Source: Aptenodytes patagonicus | Taxonomy: Eukaryota > Chordata > Aves > Sphenisciformes > Spheniscidae | Direction: 5' to 3' | NCBI RefSeq assembly: GCF_965638725.1 | Contig: NC_134963.1 | Span: 5,463,501 to 5,527,500 of the forward strand | Length of the DNA: 64,000 bases | Shown: positions 1 to 10,115 of the stretch, piece after piece | Layout: each line of letters opens with the position of its first letter | Position numbering within the stretch: the first letter of the stretch is position 1 | Position numbers and translations under genes: made by a program | Notes under the pieces: generated by a model | Told to the model about the DNA's origin: nothing | Seen by the model: only the letters and a program-made list of their open reading frames with translations | The model's database searches: none

Positions 1-525
1 CTGTCAGCTATTGCTTCCCTTGCTATCCTCCCGATGTCCTCTCTTGTTTACCAAAATAACCTTTCTCTGAGTTTTCTGTGAGTTTTCATGGGGTTGATAG
101 ACGTGAGGATTTTGAAAGACTTTGTTAACCATCTGTGACATCAGTCACTTTTATCTGAGGGTTCCACAGTTACAAAGTGTTTCCTTTTTTAGTCAGTTCA
201 CAGTTCAGCCTGGGACCTGTGGATTCCTTTTTGCTGTACTGTGTGCTGTGCAGCTGCGTAGCAACTTCGTGCTGTCAGCAGCGAGAGCAACCTGCTACTT
301 CTTTTAACAACAAAAAGTTGGGGGGGGGGGGAACAAACTACTTCTAGTGAACTTTCTTGAGCCAGCGCCATGTCTCTGTAGCCAGAGGTCATGTATTTCT
401 ACATCTATATTTAGCCTTTTAAAAATAGTATGAATTCAGAAAGGTAAGCTGAATGCTGTAACACCTTGCTAAACTGTGCTAATGAACATTGTTTTATTGC
501 ACCATTTTATTTTGGACCGATTTAG
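1..525 (+). other. DHX37 intron sequence, no exon recognised
   Basis: AT-rich sequence upstream of the first recognisable DHX37 exon. I see a G-run near 319-330 and no conserved reading frame. It is most simply the intron preceding the penultimate DHX37 exon, with the rest of the gene to the left of the window. This is inference from position only. Confidence 0.5.
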
Positions 526-623
526 ACTTCAGCCCAGGACAGAATCCCTCCTGCAGGCTCTAGTTGCGGAAAATTGTGATAATCGCAATGCTTTACTGGC
601 TGCATGGAAGAAAAATCCTAAAT
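526..623 (+). CDS. DHX37: DHX37 penultimate coding exon (partial gene)
   Basis: DHX37 is a DEAH-box RNA helicase of the nucleolus needed for small ribosomal subunit processing. This exon encodes part of the far C-terminal region beyond the helicase core; it reads [20 protein letters not shown] and then AAWKKNPK. The acceptor is either the AG at 524-525 (used here) or the AG at 531-532; both keep the frame open. The donor is AAAT|GTAAGT, exon end 623, leaving one base of a codon. That base joins the next exon to make TAT, giving …NPKYLLAAYC…, which resembles my recollection of the mammalian DHX37 end. Identification rests on this tail and on the neighbours tRNA cluster, UBC and SCARB1, which follow DHX37 on the same strand in human. 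The rest of the gene lies left of the window. Confidence 0.75.
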
Positions 624-1285
624 GTAAGTGTCCTGCTTGCTTAATTATTAGTCATATCAGCGCAGACTTTGTTGTACCCCAAGCACAGTTGGCATTTTGA
701 ATTATAACAAAAAATGGACGGGTTCACTTGATATTTTCTTAGCAGAAACAGTAATGCTCTGTGTTTGGTTCTTGTGAAGAACTGGAGTTTCCTGTACTTT
801 AGAAAGCAACATTTCTTTGTATTTTAAGATATATTTTTTTTTTCTTTAGTTCTAACCACAGTTAAAATGTTTGGTTTGGGCTTTTGAAAAACTAGACTGT
901 GATGGTACTGTCAGTGGATACAGGAAAATTCTTTGCCAGGTAAAATGGATTTTGTTCAGTATTAGGGTACCAGACTATGGGGGTTCTTTTATGGAAGCAG
1001 CAGCAAAGATTAAAAAAAAAAAAAAAATTAAAATTCCTCCAAACGGGATTGCGGTGATGGCTTCCACCCGTACTTCTGATACTTCTGTATCTGCATGCAG
1101 GTGTCCAAGCTTGAACACTGTCCCAGTGACGGAAAGCTGGTTCTTGCTCTCAGCAGGAGAGGTGCCTTCTTCATTCCCCAGCCTGCCTGCGAGCAGGGTG
1201 ATGCCACAGGACCTTCTCTTACCAGCAAAACCACTCCAGTCCCCGATTCCCACAGCCGTCTAATCGCTCCTCTCTTTCATTCCAG
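624..1285 (+). other. DHX37 last intron
   Basis: A 662-base intron with donor GTAAGT at 624 and acceptor TTTCATTCCAG ending at 1285. It holds an A-tract near 1013-1026 and an open stretch in one frame (871-1263) that shows no family resemblance and ends just before the acceptor. I see no other feature. Confidence 0.7.
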
Positions 1286-1368
1286 ATTTGCTCGCAGCCT
1301 ATTGTCAGTGGATCCCTGAAGCTATGCATGATGATCTAGCCAAGAAGTGGCCACCGGTAGCACTGTGA
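1286..1368 (+). CDS. DHX37: DHX37 terminal coding exon
   Basis: After the split TAT codon the exon reads LLAAYCQWIPEAMHDDLAKK then WPPVAL and the stop TGA at 1366-1368. The hydrophobic and acidic C-terminal extension ending in WPP plus a few residues is what I recall for vertebrate DHX37. The exon contributes 26 complete codons. No break or odd base composition is seen. Confidence in the gene name comes as much from synteny as from the short peptide. Confidence 0.78.
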
Positions 1369-1690
1369 AGTGCCTGACTAGTTCTTGGGGGACTCCTTTT
1401 CTCCAAGGTGTTTCGGGAGCTTGGATTTCCTTGGAAATCTGATGACAGAGATGGACTTGCTAACTGTTAGCGATACCTTTCTGTAAGCAAACTGGGTGTT
1501 ACTCTGGTTTTCTGGGAAGCCCTCTGTGTTCTCAGAAGCCCTGCCAGCTGTTGCGCTGGTATTTTGTAATATTAATGTTTGGATAATTTTATCCATTGTA
1601 TTTTACAGATTGTTTTTTTAAGTTTCTCTTTGGACTATATTAGTCGTATGGACTATAATAAATATGTATAGTTCTTTGGTTTGGACGGGA
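1369..1690 (+). terminator. DHX37 3' UTR and poly(A) signal
   Basis: An AT-rich 3' UTR of about 300 bases follows the stop. A canonical AATAAA lies at 1657-1662, followed by a T/G-rich stretch (TTCTTTGGTTTGG) suitable as downstream element. Cleavage is expected near 1675-1685. Confidence 0.75.
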
Positions 1691-1795
1691 GAGGTGTTTT
1701 CTATGTGGGATGCTGCAATAAGCAGAATTTCAGACGTTTGTGGACCCTTCCTCATGCGTGACTGCAGATCCAAACGCAGACTGAACCTTTGGTCC

Positions 1796-2285
1796 TGGTG
1801 GTGGGTTGACCCTGGCCAGCAGCTCAGCAGCGCACAGCTGCTCGCTCACTCCCTATCCCTCCGCAGGACGGGAAGCGCAAAAGTGAGAAAACTCGTGGGT
1901 TGAGATAAAGATAGTTTAATTAGTGCAGGGAAGAAGACGAAGAAGAAGGAAAAAATCCAAATGATGCAAGGGCGATCGTTCCCCACCTCCCACACGATGA
2001 CCAGCTGGTATCCGAGCATGACATTGTACGGCACGGACTATCCCTTCGGCCAGCTCAGGTCAGCTGTCCTGGTTGTGTCCCCTCCCAGCCTCTTGTCCAC
2101 CCCTGACCTACTCACGGGGGAAGCAGAGGGTGGGAAAAGAGAAAGCCTTGATGCTGTGCAAGTACTGCTCCGTGACAGCCAAAATACCGGTGCGTTATCA
2201 ACACTGTTTTAGTCACAAATCCAAAACACAGCAGCATGTGGGCTGCTATAAAGAAATTAACTCCAGCCCAGCCAGACCCAGTACA
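1796..2285 (-). mobile_element. Avian endogenous retrovirus LTR (fossil), solo type
   Basis: Read on the minus strand the stretch begins TGTACTGGGTCTGGCTGGG and carries the landmarks of a very common avian ERV LTR. These are a start of the 'TGG…CTGG…GAGTTAATTT' type, a purine/A-T rich middle, the 'TTTATCTCAACCCACGAG' motif followed by TTTTCTCACTTTT, and an end near GGGTCAACCCACC. Length is about 490 bases. No internal retroviral genes are seen on either side, so it looks like a solo LTR. The left edge is uncertain by a few bases (1796, 1799 or 1802) and no clear target-site duplication was found. It is clearly diverged, so not very recent. Family naming is from memory. Confidence 0.75.
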
Positions 2286-3189
2286 GCCCTAATACTGCTT
2301 TTCCTGCTTCTCTAGGAGTTTGCCATGAGTTCAGAGTATCCATTGATCTTGCTTGCAATAGGTTTTTTTCAGATCTCTCCTGGTACCTGGCTTGGTGCTG
2401 CAAGCACTCGGATCTCCTGGTGCCTTTGCTCTGCCACATGGTTTGCCAGTACTGTTTTGTATAGTCGGGTGCTCCTGAGCCTCCCTGGATTTCGTGGGCT
2501 GGAGCACTTTTAGGAATGCAGCAGCTTTCAGGAAACGGGGCAGGCTTTAACCACGCCATCTGCTCATTTTGCAGCAAGCAATTTTGGTAGTCCCAGAAGA
2601 AAATGCACAGCTTGAGTTTACCTTCCCTTTCACCCAATCTTTTTCCTCCTTGGTAAACCGTGCGCTCACGCTGTGTTCATTTGCTGTTGCTCGTAACACC
2701 GCAATAGGAGAAGGCGTTGGCAGTGACCCTCCTGTCCCCGTGTTCTGGAGGAAGCTGGTGCGACCTAAGCACAGAAAAGGCTGGATGCCCGCACCCGCTG
2801 CTCCCACCGCCCCCGTGCGCTTCAGGGGCTGCAGGCCAGGAGACAAGTAAGCGTTCAAAATATCTAATCCTGATGAAACATCAGCTTTCATTTTCGAGCA
2901 AGAAGGAAAATACCCTGTTGTAGGGGGGTGTGCGTGTATAATGTAAATGCTGCAGAGCCATAGCCTTTCGCAGTAACCGCAGGCAGGAGGGTGCTGTGAG
3001 CTCCTGGCTGGGCTCCTTTCTCTAGCAAGAATTGCAGCAGAGTTTGCAAACTGCTCTGTGCTTATGGGAGGGAAGGAAAAAAAGGAAAACAAATTACAAA
3101 ACTGAAACCACGGCTCTTTCGGGGAACTGGGTAAGAGAAAGCAAAACAACCGGCTCGGCAGGATGCTCACCCTTCCTTTCCCCGGAGGC
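2286..3189. other. Intergenic, DHX37 to tRNA cluster
   Basis: Ordinary intergenic sequence between the LTR fossil and the tRNA cluster. Several open frames occur on both strands but none resembles a known protein. A minus-strand frame crosses into the LTR, so it is not a gene. Nothing else is recognised. Confidence 0.5.
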
Positions 3190-3199
3190 AAAAAGCACC

Positions 3200-3271
3200 T
3201 GGAGATGCCGGGGATTGAACCCGGGGCCTCATACATGCAAAGCATGCGCTCTACCACTGAGCTACATCCCC
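3200..3271 (-). tRNA. tRNA-Ala (anticodon TGC)
   Basis: The minus strand gives a 72-base tRNA starting GGGGATGTAGCTCAGTGGTA (acceptor strand and A box). The anticodon loop is CTTTGCATG with TGC, the B box is GGTTCAATCC, and the end CATCTCCA pairs with GGGGATG. There is no intron. A T5 pol III terminator on the minus strand corresponds to the A-run at 3190-3194. It differs from the second Ala gene at 4795 by two bases (GTGG/GCGG in the D loop and GGCCCC/GGTCCC in the variable/T region). It points away from the rest of the cluster. Confidence 0.97.
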
Positions 3272-3426
3272 TCCTCGCGGGCGCCTTTTTGCACAGCGCA
3301 TACAGATATGCTGCAAGCCGCGCGTCAGGCCCAGCGGGCGGCCCCGCTCCGCGCCGCCTCCCCCCCCGCGCCGCGCCCCGGCGCCGGCAGCGTCTGCGGG
3401 AGCAGCGTGGGGTGCGCGGGGAGCTT

Positions 3427-3448
3427 GGGGGGGGGGGGGGGGGGGGGG
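3427..3448 (+). repeat. G22 homopolymer in CpG-rich tRNA cluster
   Basis: A run of 22 G follows GAGCTT in a CpG-rich stretch between the Ala and Asp tRNA genes. Such runs form G-quadruplexes and are prone to length error in assemblies, so the exact length should not be trusted. Confidence 0.9.
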
Positions 3449-3511
3449 CCGCGCTGCGGGAGGCGGCCGCGTCCTTGTACTGGAAGGCGGGAAAAACGTC
3501 CCCTGTGTCCG

Positions 3512-3583
3512 TCCTCGTTAGTATAGTGGTGAGTATCCCCGCCTGTCACGCGGGAGACCGGGGTTCGATTCCCCGACGGGGAG
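3512..3583 (+). tRNA. tRNA-Asp (anticodon GTC), copy 1
   Basis: A 72-base tRNA beginning TCCTCGTTAGTATAGTGGTG, with anticodon loop CCTGTCACG (GTC), B box GGTTCGATTCC and 3' acceptor half GACGGGGAG pairing with the 5' end. A T4 pol III terminator lies at 3593-3596. It is identical in sequence to copy 2 at 4353-4424, which points to gene conversion or strong constraint. Confidence 0.97.
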
Positions 3584-3596
3584 GTTCGACTGTTTT

Positions 3597-4010
3597 GGCC
3601 CCGCCTGCCGTTTTCCCCGGGCGGCCCCCGCGCCAGGGTCGGGTCTGTGGCGGGAGGGGGGGGGAGCGGCGGGGGCGCGGGGCCGCGTCACCCCCCCGCG
3701 GGGGCCGCCTGTGGGGTGGCGCGGTGAAGCGGGCAGACCTGCTTTTTTATGGCGGGGGAGGGGGATCCGCCGCGCTTCCCAGGGTGCCTTCTGAGCACCC
3801 CGCCGCCCGTTTTCGGGGGGTTGCCTGGGGTCCCATCCCCGCCCTGCAGGGGATTGGAAAGCAGTGCGAAGGAAGGGGCGGGGGGGGGAACCCCTGGGCA
3901 CCCCAGGAGCGGGCGCTGACCCCGCGTGGGGAGGGCGGGCAATAGCCGGGGCACAGGCACCCACGGGTGCGCTGGGCGGGGTCGTATCCGCGGCCAGCGT
4001 GGGGGCTCTT
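3597..4010. other. CpG-rich spacer between tRNA-Asp and tRNA-Phe
   Basis: Extremely GC- and CpG-rich sequence with several G-runs (for example 3656-3663 and 3881-3890). Long open frames run through on both strands simply because stop codons are rare in such composition. I see no protein family and no RNA gene in this spacer. It behaves as part of an open, unmethylated tRNA-cluster island. Confidence 0.6.
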
Positions 4011-4014
4011 CGCC

Positions 4015-4087
4015 GCCGAAATAGCTCAGTTGGGAGAGCGTTAGACTGAAGATCTAAAGGTCCCTGGTTCGATCCCGGGTTTCGGCA
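4015..4087 (+). tRNA. tRNA-Phe (anticodon GAA)
   Basis: A 73-base tRNA beginning GCCGAAATAGCTCAGTTGGG, with anticodon GAA in the loop ACTGAAGAT, B box GGTTCGATCCC and 3' end TTTCGGCA complementary to GCCGAAA. There is no intron. A T6 terminator follows at 4093-4098. It is the only Phe gene in the cluster. Confidence 0.97.
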
Positions 4088-4352
4088 GAGGCTTTTTTGG
4101 TTCCCTTTCACCCCGCGGGCGGCGGCGGCGGGTCCTTTTGCCGCGGTGCGGAGCGGAGCGGAGCGGGGGCCAGCTCTGCGGTCCCCGCGCCGGGCGAGGG
4201 GCGGCTGCCGCGGCGTGTCACCGCAGGCCCTCGCGCTCGTGGGGGTTTTATGGCGGGAACCGCTTCGCCGCAGGGGGCGGCTGCGGTAAATCCCTTCCCG
4301 GCGGCGGCTGGCTGGGCTATGGCCCGGCCCGCCGAGATAAAACCCCGAGCCG

Positions 4353-4424
4353 TCCTCGTTAGTATAGTGGTGAGTATCCCCGCCTGTCACGCGGGAGACC
4401 GGGGTTCGATTCCCCGACGGGGAG
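4353..4424 (+). tRNA. tRNA-Asp (anticodon GTC), copy 2
   Basis: Base-for-base the same 72-base gene as copy 1, with A box, GTC anticodon, B box and closing acceptor stem. A T5 pol III terminator lies at 4434-4438, followed by a longer T-rich run to about 4458. Apart from the shared CCGTC/CGTC just before the start, the 5' flanks of the two copies differ. Confidence 0.97.
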
Positions 4425-4794
4425 GTTGTGTGATTTTTCTTTCTTTTTTTTTTTTTTCCGGCACAGATTTTCTAATTTCCGAGGAGGAAAGGAGGAAAGA
4501 AAGCACAGCTTTGTGTGTGCGAAGCCAGAGCGTTGCCGTACTTCTAAGTGCTGTCTGAAGTTCACACGTAGCTCTATGCGCTGCCGTACACCACTCACCG
4601 CCTGATCCCGGGCCGGGGAGCCACATGGCTGCCCGCGTCCCCTCGCTGCGCGGGGCGCTGTCCGTGCCCAGGCACCTCCCCGCCCTCCCTTCCCCGCATA
4701 CAGCCTCTTCGCCGCTGTTCCCCCCGTTGCATCAACGAAGGAAGGAGGACGGGCAGGGACCTGGCCGCCAGGCAGGGCGCGCAATGCGGGGCAG

Positions 4795-4866
4795 GGGGAT
4801 GTAGCTCAGCGGTAGAGCGCATGCTTTGCATGTATGAGGTCCCGGGTTCAATCCCCGGCATCTCCA
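4795..4866 (+). tRNA. tRNA-Ala (anticodon TGC), copy 2
   Basis: A 72-base tRNA beginning GGGGATGTAGCTCAGCGGTA, with anticodon TGC, B box GGTTCAATCC and 3' end CATCTCCA. A T5 terminator is at 4883-4887. It is the plus-strand partner of the minus-strand Ala gene at 3200-3271, so the two Ala genes bracket the Asp-Phe-Asp core and are transcribed outward. Confidence 0.97.
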
Positions 4867-4887
4867 GGCGAGCCCGTCTCGCTTTTT

Positions 4888-6191
4888 GCCCCCCGTGATG
4901 GATTTTATCCAGGATTAAACTACAGCAAAGCTGCACCGTGAACGCGCTGCCCAGAAAGGCCCGCGGTGGCAGTTTCCCCGCGGCACAAAATGGCTTTTTT
5001 TTGTCACTTGGTTCTCCTCAGGACTATGCAAACACACAAGATTCTCATGTCCCTCTGGGTATTTCATTGCCACACTAAGGCCCTGCAGACGCAGAGCAGC
5101 CCGAAAGGGGGAAGGAAGCACCAAACCCTGAAATGCAGGGGGATGCTGGCCTGCTAACCCTGCCTGACACCTCTCCACCCCAGAACCTAGCAGAGCTGGC
5201 TACGTGCAAACCTGCAGTCGGCACAGAGCTGGCTCAGGGTCTCTACACCACATTCCCAGAGCCAGAGGCAAAGGGGAAGGCACAAAAACCGGGACACCGC
5301 AGGTGACTGCGCCCACCGGCTGCGATACTGCAGGAGCTTTTCCTTGGCTCTGAGCTGGCTCTGCGGCGGCCGCTCACCCCTGCTGTCCTGCTCCAGCTGG
5401 AGCTTTGCGAGCAGCCCCTTGGCAGCGTGACCAGGCTTCGCTCGGAGCAGGTCGGGAGGAGCTCTTGGGAAACAAGCTCCCTGCTTTGATCTCCTCGGGT
5501 TGGCCGGGCTCACACGGTTCTGTCTTACCCGGTAAACTCTTCAGAGCCGGGAGGGCTGAAAGGTATGGCACAGAGAGACCAAAGCCCACGTAGAGCTTGA
5601 AACAGCTTTTATCTACACAGTTCAGTTACCAGCTGCTTTATCTGCACTGTTCAATTATCAACGGCGTATCCAACTCTCTCTGGTAGGGAGAGCTGACTAG
5701 GGACAGATGTAAAATGACATTTCCTGCCAGAGTGGTTAAAATGCTCCACGTGCTATTTATTTACCCGCATTACTTCTAGTTGTTCTTTTGAGCCAAATGT
5801 TTGGCTACAGCACGGGTAAGTGTGAAGATCCCCGTTGTAAATAGCTCCCCGAACAGGATCTCTCTGGGCAGCTGTACTGCTGGAACACACCCTGCACGTG
5901 AACACAAAAAAGAGACGGTTCCTGCCCCAGAGAGTTTGTAGTAACAGGCACGAAGTAACAGACCTTTTGGCAGAGGAAATCAGTATTTGTCAGTATAATA
6001 GGTCATGGTCTTGATGTAAGTTTGCAGAAGGCTGTCATTGATTAACGTTGCAATTATTTTGTCCAGCGCTTTGTTAACTATTCAAGGTTGGGGAGGTCCG
6101 AAGTAAATACTTGCCGTGGCATCTAATCCCAAGGGAGATAAATCAGAAACATCTTGGACAAACAGGGCATCCTGGCTTGTATAAACCAGGC
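4888..6191. other. Intergenic, tRNA cluster to LTR fossil
   Basis: Composition falls from GC-rich to AT-rich along this stretch. No reading frame resembles a protein. I recognise no RNA gene or repeat with confidence. Confidence 0.5.
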
Positions 6192-6575
6192 TGTTAGGAG
6201 ATAACTTGTTTTATCAGCAAAACCACAGGAATTTGGCTGCAACAGCTGAAGCGTGAAACTAAAGGTGAAGGAGAGTTAATTCTGACAAGGGGAGATCATG
6301 ACCACCGACTCACAGCCCACCAACTCAAGAAACCCTCCGACCCAAAAGAGACTGAGCATGCAGACTAATTAGCATAAGAAGCGAGAGAATCATTTAACCA
6401 ATAGGTGACAGAGTATAAATAGTGTGAAGTTTTGATAATCGGAGAGCTAGTCTTTTGTGGGCTACCACCTAGCTCCCTACTTTGCGCAAACTAGAATAAA
6501 AGAAATGGAAATACCCCCCCTCGGTGTGTAAATTGGCGTTGCGCACCGGGTAACGAGCCCGCATTAGGGACAACA
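6192..6575 (+). mobile_element. Probable endogenous retrovirus LTR (fossil)
   Basis: A 384-base unit starting TGTTAGGAGATAAC and ending GGGACAACA, so it has TG…CA ends. Internally it has retroviral promoter order: CCAAT at 6398-6402, TATAAAT at 6414-6420 and AATAAA at 6495-6500, followed by a GT-rich tract and an end rich in CGGGTAACGAGCCCG. A CTGTTAGGA direct repeat occurs at both edges (6191-6199 and 6578-6586). No internal genes flank it, so it is probably a solo LTR. The family is not identified. An internal fragment of another repeat is the alternative. Confidence 0.6.
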
Positions 6576-8650
6576 GTCTGTTAGGACCAACATCCTACTA
6601 TTCACCAAGCTTGTCTTGAAATAGTAGCAAGGGGTACCCGTACAGACAGCGTCAGAGAAACACAGAGTGGCTTTGTTCAAAGTCCCTCCCAGCTCGGGAA
6701 AGCACTGTTCTCCTGCAAACCAGCCAGACGTGTTTAAGGACTCTGTTGCATTAGGGCCTAACATCTGCCTTGCAATCTGAGTATAACACAGATCTGAACC
6801 TTTAGGGGTGTGCTGCTCCACCATTTGATTCAGACATCGGGTACAAACTCACTCAGGATGCTCAGTGGTTGGCCGCCTACCCTAATTAGATGAAGAACAG
6901 CACTGTATCATCTTCATTTCTTCCCATTACAAAACTCCATCTTGTCATGACATACATTGCCATGTGCCTTTTAGAGTATTTTCAGACCAGTCCTGAGTGC
7001 TCACTCTGTAACTAAAAGAATGAACTTAGCATTAGTATTCACTTTCAGATGAGGAAAGACCTAAATCTGAAAGGCTATTCCAATCTTTTATGTTTATAGA
7101 ACTCCAAATGCACACAACACAAGCCACTGAACACGATTCTAACCCGAGAAGAAACCAAAATACTTTTGTGGATTTTTTTTCCCCAGCTAAACGACCCGGG
7201 TGTTTGAGATTATTACCGCTATTGCAATGCTGAGTTTTAATACAAATGCAAGGCAGCAGAGGCCGAGAGGCTCCCCAGAGCATTCCCCTCCTGTAGAAGC
7301 TCCGTGTGTCAGGCAAATGCAGGCCGGTTTCCCTCAAACCAATCACAAAGCTGTTGCTGGGCCTCTGCTCCCTTCCTACTGCTGTGCAGCCCTGGGTGTT
7401 ATCTGTGTCCGTTTGGTAGGCAGCGGTTTTCCGCGGGTGTCGGCAAACGCAGGATTTTGTAGGCGGATTGAACCGAATGGCATCTCACGAATCTTGCAAA
7501 CAAAGCCCCGTTTTGTTCTCAGCTATGCCCTCGACTTGCTGTAGTTTGACTAGGATGGCACAGGAGGCAACTGAGTGCAGCAGAGATCTACCAGAAGGCG
7601 CTCTGTAAGCGAGAACAGAGTAAGAAACAGGCATTACTATTATTTCTATTTATGATTGATTTTACCCCAGCGGCAAGGCCTTAGTCCTGCGTTATAAACT
7701 CCATTATATCTCAGATGCATACTCCACTTTATGTCTGCATATATATATACTCGCTGTTTATATCTCAGGCAGACAGACTCTCTGCAGGATTCAGATCTCT
7801 TTGTCCATCAGGCCTTTTTTGTCCCTCACGTCACCTCTCCCCTCTCCGGGCTGCCTGATCTCCGTCCCCTGGCAGGAGTCTCCTGCAGCCTCCCTGCCCT
7901 GGTGCGGTCTCTGCCCTTCAGCCTGCTCCGGCCTCACTGCATCCCGGCATCATCGTGGCGGCTGGACACCGACTTGTTTTCCCTGTGCCTTGCTCTACAG
8001 GCCACGGTGGCACAGAGGGCCTGGCACAAACCTGCCTGCAGGCTTCACCTGTGCCAGTCCCAGCGGGTTTGTGCCTGCTCACACCGGTCCCGCTCCTGGG
8101 TGGGGAAGCCCACACTCCCCCGCCGCTTCTCTCCCTCTAGCATGCTGAAATACATCGGAGACTTCTTAAATAGCAATATGCATCTTCCTTCTGACTAAAA
8201 CAACAGTCTCTCTCCCTCCAGGCACCTCAGAGCCTGCCTGCCTCCCAGCAAGGCCCACAGGCAGAGCTGCCCCTCATCCTGCCCCAGGGAAGAAAATCAA
8301 GGAGGCGCTTTTGAAACAGGGGCGCAACTGTAGAGGTTTAAATCCCTTAATAAAATGTAAGGCTCTGACAAGAAGCTTTAGGCACAAGGGCGTCTCCAAA
8401 GTCGAGAGACCTCGGCTCGCTGAGACACCACAGGCGCCCCCCCCTCCCCGGCTCCGGGCCCTGGCCCCGCTCCGACGACTCCACGCCAGGTTTTTCTCCG
8501 CGCTCCTTTGCGCACTCACTCCCGCCTGCCAGTCCGGACCCTGTCACCTCGCGAGGCGCTGACTCCTCCGCGCTGCCGGGCCTCGCTTCCTTCCACCCGC
8601 ACGGTAGAGCTGGGGCGCGCGCCACAGGGAAAATAGTGCCTGGCGGAGTG
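6576..8650. other. Intergenic, upstream of UBC
   Basis: About 2 kb with no recognisable coding sequence. A TA-rich stretch lies at 7738-7751. GC content rises sharply from about 8400 toward the UBC promoter. Open frames at 7731-8198 and nearby show no family resemblance. Confidence 0.5.
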
Positions 8651-8654
8651 ATCT

Positions 8655-8710
8655 GTGCCGCAGGGGCGGGGCGGCAGAGGCTATATAAGGGGCGGGAGGG
8701 GAATGTGTGG
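8655..8710 (+). promoter_or_regulatory. UBC: UBC core promoter (GC boxes plus TATA box)
   Basis: GC boxes GGGGCGGGGCGG at about 8663-8674 precede a strong TATA element CTATATAAGG at 8681-8690. Transcription should start about 30 bases downstream, near 8710. A TATA box within a CpG island is typical of vertebrate stress-responsive polyubiquitin genes. I did not find a clean heat-shock element in the preceding 300 bases. Confidence 0.75.
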
Positions 8711-10022
<1,312 letters not shown>

Positions 10023-10115
10023 ACTGGCTGGGCTGGTTGTTGCTTGCTTCCAAGTAAAAGTTTATCTGCACTTGTTCATTCCAATAAAGCTGTTGCATCC
10101 ACAAAATTTCATGTC
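10023..10115 (+). terminator. UBC: UBC 3' UTR and poly(A) signal
   Basis: A short 3' UTR with AATAAA at 10083-10088 (CCAATAAAGCTGTTG). Further AATAAA copies occur at about 10123 and 10156, so longer 3' ends are possible. The short UTR is usual for ubiquitin genes. Confidence 0.8.

Noticed and set aside
3163-4936. Long open frames across the tRNA cluster, both strands, with shared peptides such as SIVVSIPACHAGDRGSIPRR and MPGIEPGASYMQSMRST.
   Set aside because: The peptides are translations of tRNA-Asp and tRNA-Ala genes plus CpG-rich spacer with few stops. They repeat wherever the tRNA repeats.
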